A stretch of DNA of 64,000 nt, taken from assembly GCF_025370775.1 (NCBI RefSeq), contig NZ_JAMXEX010000011.1:124001-188000 (forward strand), in the 5' to 3' direction. Below are positions 38,270 through 47,489 of the stretch, piece after piece. Numbering within the stretch: position 1 is the stretch's first letter; each line of letters opens with the position of its first letter. A program made the translations under genes and the position numbers. Source of the stretch: Ancylothrix sp. D3o (GTDB lineage Bacteria > Cyanobacteriota > Cyanobacteriia > Cyanobacteriales > Oscillatoriaceae). The notes beneath the pieces were generated by a model. It was not told the origin of the DNA, did not search any database, and worked only from the letters and a program-made list of their open reading frames with translations.

Positions 38270-38686
38270 TTACACTTTAGGAGCCTTATCAGAAGCCGCC
38301 GACGACTGGGTAAACTTTTTGATAACCTGACGTAAAGTATCAGCATCAAAAGGTTTCGTTAAATATTCCGTCGCCCCCGCCAACCGGCCCTGAACCTTAT
38401 CAAAAGTTCCATCTCGCGCCGTTAACATAATAATCGGCAACTTTTGAAACTGAGGCAAATTGCGAATCGTACGACATAACTCTAACCCATCAATTCCCGG
38501 CATTGTAATATCCAGCAATAAAAGAGAAACCGGTTGATGATAAATCAAAGACAAAGCATCCACAGCATTATCCGCCAATAAAACCCTATACTCGGTTTCT
38601 AAAGCGCGTTTGACCAAATTTTGAGTCACAGCACTATCATCCACCGCCATAATTGTTGGCACTGTTTGATAACTTTCAGATGTCAT
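38270..38686 (-). CDS. CheY-like single-domain response regulator
   Basis: A 138-residue receiver: acidic pair in IMAVDDSAV, phospho-acceptor Asp59 in LLLLDITMPGIDG, conserved Thr in IIMLTARDG, and Lys in YLTKPFD. There is no output domain, as in CheY/PixH. It is the promoter-proximal member of the chemotaxis-type group, with a 224-bp gap to CheW, so it may have a separate transcript end. A PatA/PixG-type partner is not present in the window. Confidence 0.93.
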   Translation of the reverse strand: MTSESYQTVPTIMAVDDSAVTQNLVKRALETEYRVLLADNAVDALSLIYHQPVSLLLLDITMPGIDGLELCRTIRNLPQFQKLPIIMLTARDGTFDKVQGRLAGATEYLTKPFDADTLRQVIKKFTQSSAASDKAPKV

Positions 38687-39539
38687 AACTTTTTCTCCTG
38701 ATTAACATTAATTTTCCCATGTTTACTATTAAAACAGTGCGTAACCACCCAGACTGAAAAGGCCGTCTCCTCATCAAAAATATCCTATCTAAAATCCTCA
38801 TTTTAACTTCCTCCCCTGTTATCCACCAACCTAATTGTCCCTACTGCTTGATAACGTTCATTTTTCCTCAATTTTGTTCCTGATAAATACTAATTTTACC
38901 ATGCCTAACCTTAAAAAAGATATCTTTTTCGCAGGTTGGCAAAGCGATTTTGCAATCTAAAATCTCAAATTTCAAATTTAAAATCTCCAAGAATTGCCGG
39001 CCCCATCAGAAAAGAGGAATCAGCGCTCTGCTCCATAGCTCTGATTTACATAATGCCCAAAAGTTGCCTTCTAACTGCTGTTGGGCTAAAGAGTTTTTCA
39101 CACCTTAGACAGCCAGAAAAAGCTCCGACTGCAATAAAATGACAATTCCCTTGTCAAAACGCAGACAAAATTGATTTTATCAACCCCCCGGTAAGCGTTT
39201 CTCAAATCCCTCTCAGAAAAAATATTAATTTTTTTAAAAAAATCTTTGCCCAATCTGGTGACTCGCCATCTCATAACCCTAAACCACTTCCTAGCCTCAT
39301 CCCAAAACACCCAAACATCTCAAAACACCCAAAGCCTGCGCCAAAATTATTGCTCTCCAGCCGGCCAGCAAAGCCTTACAGACACCCCACACATATTTTA
39401 CCCCCCACAACTCACCGGCACACCCTCCTCAGCATCATCCTCAAGAATGGTGGCCCACTTCACCCCTTGTCCACAAAGTAGCCGCTAACCCTTACCCCGT
39501 AAGCTTTCCAAGAAAATTTAAAAAAAATCTAAAAAACTA
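38687..39539. other. Gene-free region between the response regulator and tRNA-Gln
   Basis: About 850 bp without a convincing gene. It has a short direct repeat (AAATCTCAAATTTCAAATTT around 38957-38980). Small open frames (38936-39142, 39246-39488) lack start signals and any domain. The promoter of the chemotaxis group should be in the part before about 38800. Confidence 0.4.
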
Positions 39540-39570
39540 TTGACAAACCCTAGTACGCTGCTGTTAATAT
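39540..39570 (+). promoter_or_regulatory. Sigma-70-type promoter of tRNA-Gln
   Basis: TTGACA (39540-39545) and a -10-like TTAATA/TAATAT (39564-39570) are about 18-19 bp apart. They end 19 bp before the mature tRNA 5' end. Confidence 0.65.
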
Positions 39571-39588
39571 ACTTAAGGAAACAAGCAA

Positions 39589-39660
39589 TGGGGTGTCGCC
39601 AAGTGGTAAGGCAGCTGGTTTTGGTCCAGCCATTCCGAGGTTCGAATCCTTGCACCCCAG
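39589..39660 (+). tRNA. tRNA-Gln (anticodon UUG)
   Basis: A 72-nt cloverleaf. The acceptor stem is TGGGGTG/CACCCCA with discriminator G. The anticodon stem GCTGG/CCAGC encloses loop TTTTGGT, giving TTG at positions 34-36. The T arm carries GGTTCGAATCC. The CCA end is not encoded (the next bases are TTAAAA). Confidence 0.96.
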
Positions 39661-39835
39661 TTAAAAAGCCAAACTCAAAACTAAATAAAATTTTTGCACC
39701 TCATGGCCAGCACTGATCACCCCCTTAAAAAACTCAGTGCTGGTTTTTGTCATAAGCCATCAATCCTGTACCATCATAAAAAGCAACTCAGCTATTCACC
39801 GCTTCTAAATCTCCAAAATCCTATCCCTCACCGCC

Positions 39836-40615
39836 ATGCTGCTTGCCCCCAACATCCTCGCCCTTGACTTTGATGGAGTCCTCTGTGACGGACTGCTAGA
39901 GTATTATCAAGCCGCATGGCGCACCTATACTCTGATTTGGCAACCCCCCAACCCCACACCCCCCGCAGACCTAGCCCCAAAATTTTATCGTCTTCGTCCT
40001 GTCATCGAAACCGGCTGGGAAATGCCCCTGCTGATCCACGCCTTAATACAAGGAATAGACGAACCCCAAATCCTCAAAAACTGGCCCAGCATCGCCCAAA
40101 CCCTCCTCTTACAAGAAAACCTCAAAGCCGTCGAGCTAGGCGCAAAACTCGATAATTTACGCGATCAATGGATCGCCACAAACCTAAACGACTGGCTTAG
40201 TTATCACCGCTTTTATCCCGGTACCCTCGAAAAAATCAAACAACTCCTAGAAACCTCCCACAAAACAGTTATCATCACCACCAAAGAAGGCCGGTTTGTT
40301 CGTCAACTTTTAGAACAACAAAACCTCAATTTTCCAGAGCAACTTATTTTTGGAAAAGAACAAAAACGCCCCAAACAAACAATTTTAAAAGAACTTATCG
40401 ATCACTCCCCCCCAAATACCCTTATTTGGTTTGTCGAAGACCGGCTCAAAACCCTGCAACTTGTGCAACAACAACCTGACTTAGCGGGAGTAGGTTTATT
40501 TCTGGCAGACTGGGGATACAACACCGCCGACGAAAGAAACCAAGCCCAACTTAACCCCCAGATTCACCTTTTATCTCTGCCACAATTTGCCGGTGACTTT
40601 AGCGGCTGGGTTTAA
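39836..40615 (+). CDS. HAD-like hydrolase family protein
   Basis: A 259-residue protein of the haloacid dehalogenase superfamily. Motif I is LALDFDGVLCDG (about residues 8-19) with both aspartates; motif II is the Thr in VIITTKEGRF; the motif IV region is IWFVEDRLKTL. A helical cap of ~110 residues lies between motifs I and II. Phosphatase activity on an unknown small molecule is the family expectation. The start is ATG 39836; no strong ribosome-binding site. It stands alone between tRNA-Gln and a GT2 gene. Confidence 0.83.
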   Translation: MLLAPNILALDFDGVLCDGLLEYYQAAWRTYTLIWQPPNPTPPADLAPKFYRLRPVIETGWEMPLLIHALIQGIDEPQILKNWPSIAQTLLLQENLKAVELGAKLDNLRDQWIATNLNDWLSYHRFYPGTLEKIKQLLETSHKTVIITTKEGRFVRQLLEQQNLNFPEQLIFGKEQKRPKQTILKELIDHSPPNTLIWFVEDRLKTLQLVQQQPDLAGVGLFLADWGYNTADERNQAQLNPQIHLLSLPQFAGDFSGWV

Positions 40616-40710
40616 AAATTTCCCCCAAAAACTTCCCTGATCCCCAATCACAGACCGGCTCATATATACTACAGAAAATTTGGTGTGAGATTGTACCCAG
40701 AACCGACCCT

Positions 40711-41730
40711 ATGAAAATTCCTTTATTAACCCAAAGGCAAACATCCGATCAAGATTTAGTATCGGAAATAACCCCCGATGTCTCTGTCGTCGTACCCATT
40801 TACAACGAAGTAGAAAGCTTACCCCATCTCATCTCTGCTATCAGCCAATCCCTCACAGAAAGCGGCCTAAGCTACGAAATCATCTGTGTAGATGACGGTT
40901 CAAAAGACGGCTCTCAAGAACTTTTGCGAGAGCTAACCAAAACCAAACAACCCTACCTCCGAGCCATATTACTACGCCGCAACTACGGACAAACCCCCGC
41001 AATGGCAGCAGGGTTCAATTATGCTCTCGGTAAAGTTGTGATTACAATGGATGGAGACCTCCAAAACGACCCCGCCGACATTCCCCTCCTCGTTGAAAAA
41101 TTAAACGAAGGTTACGATTTAGTCAGCGGATGGCGCAAAAACCGGCAAGACGCAGCCCTCAAACGCCTCCTCCCCTCAAAAATTGCCAACTGGCTAATCG
41201 CCAGAGTCACCGGCGTAAAATTACACGACTATGGTTGCTCCCTTAAAGCCTACCGCGCTGAACTCGTCGCCGATCTCAATCTCTACGGAGAATTGCACCG
41301 ATTTTTACCGGCTTTAGCTTTTATAGAAGGTGCGAGAATTACAGAAATGCCGGTGCGCCACCACAAGCGTCAGTATGGCAAAAGCAAATATGGTTTAGAC
41401 CGCACCTTCCGCGTCCTTATGGACTTGTTAACCATCTTTTTCCTTAAAAAATTCCTCACCCGTCCTATGCACGTTTTTGGCTTATTTGGCTTAGGTTGTA
41501 TGGGTCTAGGAACAATTATCGGAATGTATCTCACTTTCGTGAAATTCGGTTTAGGGCAAAGTATTGGCAACCGGCCTCTTTTGATTTTAGCTGTGTTACT
41601 GTTGCTGGCCGGTGTACAGTTATTCAGTTTTGGTTTACTTGCAGAGTTGCTGATGCGAACTTATCACGAATCCCAAGGCCGGCCCATTTATCGCGTCCGC
41701 GAAATTCTCGATTCTGCACGACAGGCATAA
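40711..41730 (+). CDS. GT2 family glycosyltransferase, polyprenyl-phosphate type
   Basis: A 339-residue membrane-anchored glycosyltransferase resembling DPM1/GtrB/ArnC enzymes, which move a sugar from a nucleotide donor to a polyprenyl phosphate. The GT-A domain starts SVVVPIYNEVESLP, has the acidic VDDGSKDGS and the metal-binding MDGDLQ motif. Two transmembrane helices follow near the C-terminus (about 255-280 and 290-315). Product and sugar cannot be told. The gene is 95 bp after the HAD-like gene on the same strand. Confidence 0.9.
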   Translation: MKIPLLTQRQTSDQDLVSEITPDVSVVVPIYNEVESLPHLISAISQSLTESGLSYEIICVDDGSKDGSQELLRELTKTKQPYLRAILLRRNYGQTPAMAAGFNYALGKVVITMDGDLQNDPADIPLLVEKLNEGYDLVSGWRKNRQDAALKRLLPSKIANWLIARVTGVKLHDYGCSLKAYRAELVADLNLYGELHRFLPALAFIEGARITEMPVRHHKRQYGKSKYGLDRTFRVLMDLLTIFFLKKFLTRPMHVFGLFGLGCMGLGTIIGMYLTFVKFGLGQSIGNRPLLILAVLLLLAGVQLFSFGLLAELLMRTYHESQGRPIYRVREILDSARQA

Positions 41731-41745
41731 GCTTGTTAGCAAAAC

Positions 41746-41817
41746 ATCCCCCCTCGCTGTGTCTTGAAAAGGCAGCGAACAAGAGGAAAAATGTCTTTTT
41801 TTAAGGCAAGGGGGGAT
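41746..41817. repeat. Inverted repeat after the GT2 gene
   Basis: ATCCCCCCT (41746-41754) and AGGGGGGAT (41809-41817) can pair across a 54-nt loop. It follows the stop of the glycosyltransferase gene by 15 bp and is probably a terminator-like or dispersed repeat. Confidence 0.5.
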
Positions 41818-41878
41818 CTATTTTATGGCTGTCGGGCTTTTTGACAGTAGAATGGGTTAAGGCCGGTTTTTAACCGCT

Positions 41879-42009
41879 AAGTAGAAGCACTTAATTATTT
41901 GTAGGATGCTTCGAGCGTAAGCGATACCCATCAAAGCGTTGAGAGTGTTGGGTTTCGTTCCTCTACCCAACCTACATTACATATAGAGTTTAATTAAGTT
42001 GACTTACTT
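41879..42009. mobile_element. MITE-like element, family B copy 1
   Basis: A 131-bp element with imperfect terminal inverted repeats. The left end is AAGTAGAAGCACTTAATTA; the reverse complement of the right end is AAGTAAGTCAACTTAATTA. Inside, TTGTAGGATG and CCCAACCTACA are inverted, with GTGTTGGGTTTCGTTCCTCT between. Copies at 52444-52573 (same strand) and 60235-60365 (opposite strand) are nearly identical. No coding potential. Confidence 0.85.
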
Positions 42010-42404
42010 ATCTGTGCGATTCTTATGTTCAAAAAGTAAACTCACTACAACAAGAAACGGGGTTTATTTGTCCATATATACTTACCTAAAAATAGCTATC
42101 AACTCAATCAAAGCAATGAAATAATATCCCAAAGCAGCAAAAGTATTCTTAATTATTTACTTTCTCACTTCCAAACAATTAGCCACAGATCCTATCGTTA
42201 ACCGGCATTTATTTCGCAGCACCGCATCAATTTATAAAACTCATTCCAAATCAGCAGACATAACCTCATCCCAAACAAAATAGCCCCATTCTAAAACACC
42301 AACCAAGCAAAAAGCTTTCCTCCTTATTAAAAAATCTCCTCATTGATTCCACAACAAAAGCGATAATCTGAATATTCATCCCTCCATACTCTCAAAAACA
42401 AACA
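42010..42404. other. AT-rich intergenic region before aat
   Basis: I see no gene or RNA in this ~395-bp stretch. It should contain the aat promoter. Confidence 0.4.
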
Positions 42405-42983
42405 ATGAAATACGACATCCCCGCCATCATCTCTGGTTATGCCCAAGGCTACTTTCTGATGGCAATCGATGACGAAGACCAGCTCGACTGGTACTCTAGC
42501 AAAGAACGTGCCCTCATTCCCCTCGATGACCGCTTTCGCTATCCAAAATCCCTCAACCGAGTCCTCAACTCCAACCGCTTCACCATCGCCATAAACCGCG
42601 ACTTCCCCGCCGTCGTTGAAGGATGCAGCAACCGCGAAACCACCTGGATCACCCCGGAACTCAAAGAAATTTATTACGAAATGTATCAAACCGGCTGGGC
42701 ATATAGTTTTGAAACTTGGCAAGGAAACGACCTCGCCGGCGGAATTTTAGGCATCGTCATCGGCGGCGCATTCATCGGCGAATCGATGTTTTATCGCATT
42801 CCCGAAGCCTCAAAAGTTGCAATGGTAAAACTTGTTGAACGTCTCAGAAAACGCAACTTTGTCTTATTTGATGCCCAAATGGATAACCCCCACCTCGAAA
42901 GATTTGGCTCTTACATCATCCCCAACTCAGACTATCAAAAATTGCTCCAAAAAGCTCTACAACGCCGGTGTTATTTAGATTAG
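42405..42983 (+). CDS. aat: Leucyl/phenylalanyl-tRNA-protein transferase
   Basis: Aat transfers Leu or Phe from tRNA to N-terminal Lys or Arg of proteins, marking them for ClpS/ClpAP-type degradation (N-degron pathway). The 192-residue product has the family motifs: GYAQGYFLMA at the N-terminus, TWITPELKEIYYEMYQTGWA, SFETW in place of the usual HSVEVW, and IGGAFIGESMFYR with the ASK segment following. The N-terminal extension of the E. coli enzyme is absent, as is usual in cyanobacteria. The start is ATG 42405. A cyclase-domain gene follows 51 bp downstream on the same strand. Confidence 0.92.
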   Translation: MKYDIPAIISGYAQGYFLMAIDDEDQLDWYSSKERALIPLDDRFRYPKSLNRVLNSNRFTIAINRDFPAVVEGCSNRETTWITPELKEIYYEMYQTGWAYSFETWQGNDLAGGILGIVIGGAFIGESMFYRIPEASKVAMVKLVERLRKRNFVLFDAQMDNPHLERFGSYIIPNSDYQKLLQKALQRRCYLD

Positions 42984-43034
42984 CCCCCATAATGTATGAT
43001 GTAATTGTTTATTCCCTAGGCTGCATCATCCACA

Positions 43035-43631
43035 ATGAACAACACCCAGGAACAACTCAATAAACTCTTGCAACTCAGAAACGAGTACCCAGAAAAACAA
43101 GAAGAAATCGACCAACAAATTTACGAAAAATTTTGCCAAACTCACGCGATCTTAGTCATTGATATGTCTGGGTTTTCGCGGACAACCTTCCGCTACGGTA
43201 TCATTCACTTTTTGGCAATGATTCATCAAATGAAAACCGTTGTTATTCCTGCCATAGAAAGCACGGGTGGCAAACTCATCAAACAAGATGCCGATAATAT
43301 TTTTGCCGTATTTCCTACTGTTAACCAAGCCGTAGAATGTTCTTTTAAATTGCAACAACTCACCGGCACCGTCAACACCATCCTCCCCGAAGAAAAAGAC
43401 ATTCATCTATGTATTGGCATCGGCTACGGAAAAATTTTAATGATTGACAACCATGATATGTATGGAAGTGAATTTAACCTCGCCGCCAAACTTGGAGAAG
43501 ACTTAGCCCAAAGAAACGAAATTTTATTAACTCAAGAAGCCTATCAAAACTTAAACCCAAAACAAGGCGAATGGCAAGAAGTAGAATTTTCTGTTTCTGG
43601 CCTAGAATTCATCGCCTATAAACCAAAATAA
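43035..43631 (+). CDS. Class III nucleotidyl cyclase domain protein
   Basis: A 198-residue protein made of a short helical N-terminus (residues 1-36) and one adenylate/guanylate cyclase catalytic domain. The first metal Asp is in LVIDMSGFSR (Asp43) and the second metal region is GGKLIKQDADNIFAVFP. The transition-state Asn is kept in SEFNLAAKLGED, but the usual Arg four residues later is Lys. Such a domain must dimerise to form active sites. Without a sensor domain it may be constitutive, or a degenerate regulator. It lies 51 bp after aat and 63 bp before prxQ. Confidence 0.82.
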   Translation: MNNTQEQLNKLLQLRNEYPEKQEEIDQQIYEKFCQTHAILVIDMSGFSRTTFRYGIIHFLAMIHQMKTVVIPAIESTGGKLIKQDADNIFAVFPTVNQAVECSFKLQQLTGTVNTILPEEKDIHLCIGIGYGKILMIDNHDMYGSEFNLAAKLGEDLAQRNEILLTQEAYQNLNPKQGEWQEVEFSVSGLEFIAYKPK

Positions 43632-43694
43632 GCCTAATCGCGCTAACATAACAAAAGTTAACATTGTTGTGAGCGAAAGGCCACCCGCAAAAAA

Positions 43695-44153
43695 ATGAGC
43701 GTCAAAGTTGGAGACATCGCCCCAGACTTCACTCTTGCTTCCCAAACCGGCACCCCCGTCAGCCTCAAAGATTTTCGCGGTAAAAAAGCCGTTGTCCTCT
43801 ATTTTTACCCAAAAGACGACACCCCTGGTTGCACCGCCGAATCTTGCGGTTTCCGCGACAATTATCAAACTTTCATTGATGCCGGTGCTGAAGTGATCGG
43901 AGTCAGCGGAGACTCGCCAGAATCTCATCAAAAATTTGCCAAAAAATACAACCTGCCTTTTAGTCTCCTCAGTGACACCGGCAACCAAGTGCGTAAAACC
44001 TATGGAGTCCCCGCCGCCGCCTTTGGTTTACTCCCAGGAAGAGTCACTTATGTCATTGACAAAGACGGCGTTATTCGCCACATTTTTAACTCTATGATGA
44101 ACTTTCAAGGCCACATCCAAGAATCTTTGCAAACCTTACAAACTATTGCCTAA
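43695..44153 (+). CDS. Peroxiredoxin of the PrxQ/Bcp family
   Basis: A 152-residue thiol peroxidase. The peroxidatic Cys46 and the resolving Cys51 lie in DDTPGCTAESCGFRD, the spacing that defines PrxQ/Bcp enzymes, which reduce peroxides using thioredoxin. The start MSVKVGDIAPDFTLASQTG is typical. An intrinsic terminator follows 43 bp after the stop. Confidence 0.94.
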   Translation: MSVKVGDIAPDFTLASQTGTPVSLKDFRGKKAVVLYFYPKDDTPGCTAESCGFRDNYQTFIDAGAEVIGVSGDSPESHQKFAKKYNLPFSLLSDTGNQVRKTYGVPAAAFGLLPGRVTYVIDKDGVIRHIFNSMMNFQGHIQESLQTLQTIA

Positions 44154-44195
44154 CTAGGCTGGGCTAGGCCGACCTTTTTCTGTTTTTCGGTTGCC

Positions 44196-44225
44196 AGGTG
44201 GGTTAGCTATGCCCACCTTTTTTTG
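44196..44225 (+). terminator. Intrinsic terminator after prxQ
   Basis: A 7-bp stem AGGTGGG/CCCACCT with a 9-nt loop is followed by a T-run. Confidence 0.8.
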
Positions 44226-44315
44226 TTTCTTGAAGCGGCTGGTTTTTGGGTTGGCCGGTGGGGATATCCCACCCTACAATCAGGTGGGCATAGCAACCCC
44301 ATCAACTTTAGCTTT

Positions 44316-44969
44316 TTAGCTTTTAACTTCCTTCAAAGAAGGGCTATTACCGGCAGCAGTTTTGCCATTTTTTCCGTTTCCTTGCCCATTGCCATTGCGA
44401 GGAAGAATTAATCCATAACCGCCATGATGTTTGCGTTCATAGATCACATTAATTTCCCCTGTTTCGGCATTGCGGAACATATAAAAATCGTGATCAATTA
44501 ATTGAAGTTGTTCCAAAGCTTCTTGCACCGTCATGGGCGGCATTGCAAAATACTTTGTGCGTACTACATCCGCCGGCAATTCCGCAGTACGATTGCCAAT
44601 CAAATCAGAAACAACCGTTGCTTCTTCAGCCTCGACAGCCGTTGCTATTGACTGAGCAGTAGTTTTTTGATCCTGCCGTTTTTCCTTATATTTCCGTAAT
44701 TGCCGCGAAATTTTATCCGCCACTAAATCAATACTTGCATAAAGATTTTCGCTGCTTTCTTCTGCACGGATTACAGTACCATTGGCATAAATTGTCACCT
44801 CAGCCGATTGTTTAGAACCGATCCGAGGATTGCGGGCCACTGACAAATGTACATCCACTTCCATTGTTAAATGCTGAAAGTGACTCACCGCCTTCTCAAT
44901 CTTTTGATTGACGTACTCACGAATCGCATCGGTGATTTCAATATTTTTGCCATGGATAACAAGCTTCAT
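44316..44969 (-). CDS. hpf: Ribosome hibernation promoting factor, long form (LrtA)
   Basis: The long HPF of cyanobacteria (LrtA, light-repressed transcript A) dimerises 70S ribosomes into inactive 100S particles. The N-terminal HPF fold starts [20 protein letters not shown], and the C-terminal dimerisation domain is around residues 158-200 ([20 protein letters not shown], then [16 protein letters not shown]). ATG 44969 is chosen because it matches family starts; the frame extends 9 codons to 44996 without support. The 217-residue length fits long HPF. A long gene-free stretch lies upstream, as is known for lrtA leaders. Confidence 0.92.
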   Translation of the reverse strand: MKLVIHGKNIEITDAIREYVNQKIEKAVSHFQHLTMEVDVHLSVARNPRIGSKQSAEVTIYANGTVIRAEESSENLYASIDLVADKISRQLRKYKEKRQDQKTTAQSIATAVEAEEATVVSDLIGNRTAELPADVVRTKYFAMPPMTVQEALEQLQLIDHDFYMFRNAETGEINVIYERKHHGGYGLILPRNGNGQGNGKNGKTAAGNSPSLKEVKS

Positions 44970-45730
44970 ATTTGCATTTTCCGCTGAATACCCCACCCTA
45001 AGACAATTACCATCGGTGAGGGGAAAGCGGGGCGGTCATTACCGCTTTCCTAAAATTAATGAATTGGCCCGTTTTTCTGGCCTGTTTATCAAAAACAGAG
45101 CCGAACTTTTTTGAGTTTTTTTCTTGCCGATTCTCGAAAGCCACCGTGACGTCAAACACAACGTTTATTAGACTTTCTCAATGGTTCACAGAGGACAAAT
45201 AAAGACCTCTGGCGGGAATTGATCAACCGGCAATACTCCGCTATTTCTATCTAAACCACTTTTGCCACAAGGGTCGCGCTTATAAACTTGATGCGTCCCG
45301 ACGGCGACAACTGCCCTACCGTTCGCACTTTCTATTTGTGTAGCGTCCCGTAGGTATGGCCTGGTTGTAACTAACTCCTCTCCTCAAAAAATTTGTTTCT
45401 AATTACAGAATATCACTTTGTATTCCGAACAACAGCAAGTTTTACTTTCTCTTTAAAATCTGTTGCATTCCTTGAAAAATCGTATTAATTTTCTCCCCAA
45501 TTTCCGAGTAAATTTAAGTCAATTTACTCTTGATTTTTTGGTAGTTTTACCCTATTTTATATCATTTTTGTTTTTGCGTCTAGCGATCTGAGAGTTAATT
45601 TTTGCCTGGACATACCAGCCGAGTCGCTTCTCAAAGCACTTGTCAGCCATCCCCCGGAGCCGGTGAACAGGTCAACCGGCCCCCAAAAGTTTTAAAATGT
45701 CAGCGCCAACCTCAACCAAAAAACCGACCT
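44970..45730. other. Long gap between hpf/lrtA and lipB
   Basis: About 630-760 bp without a clear gene. The proximal part may be a long 5' leader of lrtA, as reported for this gene family. The distal part must hold the lipB promoter. No named RNA family is recognised. Confidence 0.45.
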
Positions 45731-46405
45731 TTGTTCAATCTCAACCCAAACCAAACGCAGCAAAACTGTCTACTGTACAACCGGCCCATAGTCCCCTACA
45801 TGACCGCCTGGACATGGCAACAAAATCTCGTCAACCAGCGCCGGCAAAACCCCGACCTAGAAGACATCCTGATATTGCTAGAACACCCGCCTGTTTACAC
45901 GCTAGGACGCGGTGCAACCTTAGAATTCCTCAAATTTGACCCCACCACTTGCCCCGATGAAATCCACCGCATCGAACGCGGCGGAGAAGTAACCTATCAC
46001 TGTCCGGGGCAACTAATCGGTTATCCGATCCTCAACCTCAAACGCCACCAACCAGACTTACACTGGTATCTCCGCCAACTCGAAGAAGTGATCATTCAAG
46101 TCCTTGATCAATACAACCTCAAAGGCGAACGCATCGAAGGCTTAACCGGCGTCTGGGTAGAAAATCGAAAAGTCGCCGCCATCGGCATCAAAGTCAGCCG
46201 GTGGATCACCATGCACGGTTTTGCCCTCAACATCAACCCCAACCTCGAAGGCTTCCAAAAAATCATCCCCTGCGGCATCGCCCACAAGCCGGTCGGCAGC
46301 CTCGCCGAATTTATCCCAAACATAGACCCAAACTCCGTAAGGCAAAGAATCGCCACAACCTTTGGCGCAGTCTTTCAGCTAAATATGCTTGAAATCGTCT
46401 CCTAA
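45731..46405 (+). CDS. lipB: Octanoyltransferase LipB
   Basis: LipB moves octanoyl groups from acyl carrier protein to lipoyl domains, the first step of lipoate attachment. Visible motifs are [11 protein letters not shown], the [17 protein letters not shown] block, the conserved Lys in [15 protein letters not shown], and the Cys in [14 protein letters not shown]. The start is uncertain. TTG 45731 lies 12 codons before the conserved [11 protein letters not shown] strand and gives 224 residues. A TTG at 45602 would add 43 Pro/Gln-rich residues, and the first ATG (45801) would remove the conserved strand. It is not next to lipA. Confidence 0.92.
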   Translation: MFNLNPNQTQQNCLLYNRPIVPYMTAWTWQQNLVNQRRQNPDLEDILILLEHPPVYTLGRGATLEFLKFDPTTCPDEIHRIERGGEVTYHCPGQLIGYPILNLKRHQPDLHWYLRQLEEVIIQVLDQYNLKGERIEGLTGVWVENRKVAAIGIKVSRWITMHGFALNINPNLEGFQKIIPCGIAHKPVGSLAEFIPNIDPNSVRQRIATTFGAVFQLNMLEIVS

Positions 46406-46891
46406 GCTTGGCCCTCGCCCCCATCCCTCAACATTAAGAAACATCTCAGAGAAACATCCCATAAACCCACTTTGAAACATCCCATCAAAAAAGCCATCGC
46501 TTCACACAGCTAAAAATGCCCCTACAGATTGTAGATAAAAATCCCCAACCCTCCAAAAAAGACAAGCCAATTTTCAACGCCCCAGAACCTAGAAAATTTG
46601 GCCTTTTCGCAACAATAATTAATATAAAGCCACATTTTATCCCCACAGCAAAGGTAAAGGGCATTTCCAATCTAGGCATCAAGCATTTAAAATCGAAAAG
46701 GGTAGAAAACCAGCAGCAAGATTTGGACGGGGTGCATCAACAAGCTAAAAATTCATTGTTCCTTCCGCATAAGAAGTATGGATGGTGTAGAGGACTGCCG
46801 GCAGGAAGGATTTTCTATTTTCCAGCTTGTTGTTAAAAATTACTAAATTCTCCCCAGCGTGAAAACCTATTCACCCCCCTTTTTTGTGCTT
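46406..46891. other. Intergenic region after lipB
   Basis: About 480 bp with no supported gene. A 106-codon frame at 46516-46836 has no domain, no ribosome-binding site and an unlikely composition, so it is not called. Confidence 0.4.
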
Positions 46892-47293
46892 ATGAGCCTA
46901 CCAACAACAAAGGATACCGCCTACGTCGAATTAGTGCATTTTAGTTTACGAGCCGAAGCAGCCAAAGTTCACCGACCTTTAGGCTCCCCAAAATTAAAAC
47001 CAGCCCAAACTTATCTTGAAACCCCACAAGATACAGAAACAGATGCAATGACTGGCTGGTATTCATCGAGTGTCAGTTTCGCCTCACCCCTGCAAAGTCT
47101 CCGCTACCGAGATAAAACAGCTTTAAACGCACTCTTTGAAGGAAACGACCTGGAAGCGATTATTCTTGATGTTGTCACTAATCTTTTATGGTTGTGTCCT
47201 GAGCCTTGCTGGGAAGAAAATTCCTATGAGCTTTTAAAGGAATTTCTCGTAGAAGACTGGGTGCCGAGTTGTATGCAGAAATCCAAGATATAG
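46892..47293 (+). CDS. Hypothetical protein
   Basis: A 133-residue frame from ATG 46892 (MSLPTTKDTAYVELVHF); a GTG at 46859 would add 11 residues. I recognise no domain. It has no membrane segment or signal peptide; the C-terminal half contains WLCPEPCW, two Cys close together, and an acidic stretch. Amino-acid composition and the ordered predicted-helix pattern look coding, and an inverted repeat that can act as terminator follows 120 bp after the stop. Function is unknown. Confidence 0.5.
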   Translation: MSLPTTKDTAYVELVHFSLRAEAAKVHRPLGSPKLKPAQTYLETPQDTETDAMTGWYSSSVSFASPLQSLRYRDKTALNALFEGNDLEAIILDVVTNLLWLCPEPCWEENSYELLKEFLVEDWVPSCMQKSKI

Positions 47294-47411
47294 TCGTTCG
47301 CTTCGCCATAGGCTCCCTTGCATTCCCCAAAACCGGCAATTTTAATTTTTCGCACCTTTATCATACTTTAGAAACGTATAAAGTTTAATTTTGTTACGTT
47401 TCTTTTTTCCG

Positions 47412-47458
47412 AAAAAAAGGGGGGAGAATTAACCGGCCCCATGACCAATCTCCCCCTT
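47412..47458 (-). terminator. Intrinsic terminator of the ssb-like gene
   Basis: Arms AAGGGGGGAGA (47417-47427) and TCTCCCCCTT (47449-47458) pair. On the minus strand the stem is followed by a run of seven T. It may also end the convergent hypothetical gene. Confidence 0.7.
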
Positions 47459-47489
47459 ATTTCGGCCCACCAAACCTTACAAAAATCTC

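Noticed and set aside
38936-39488. Two short plus-strand frames before tRNA-Gln
   Set aside because: No start signals or domains; one contains simple repeats of the AAATCTCAAATTT type.
46516-46836. 106-codon plus-strand frame after lipB
   Set aside because: No domain, no ribosome-binding site, and mixed composition without a coding pattern.
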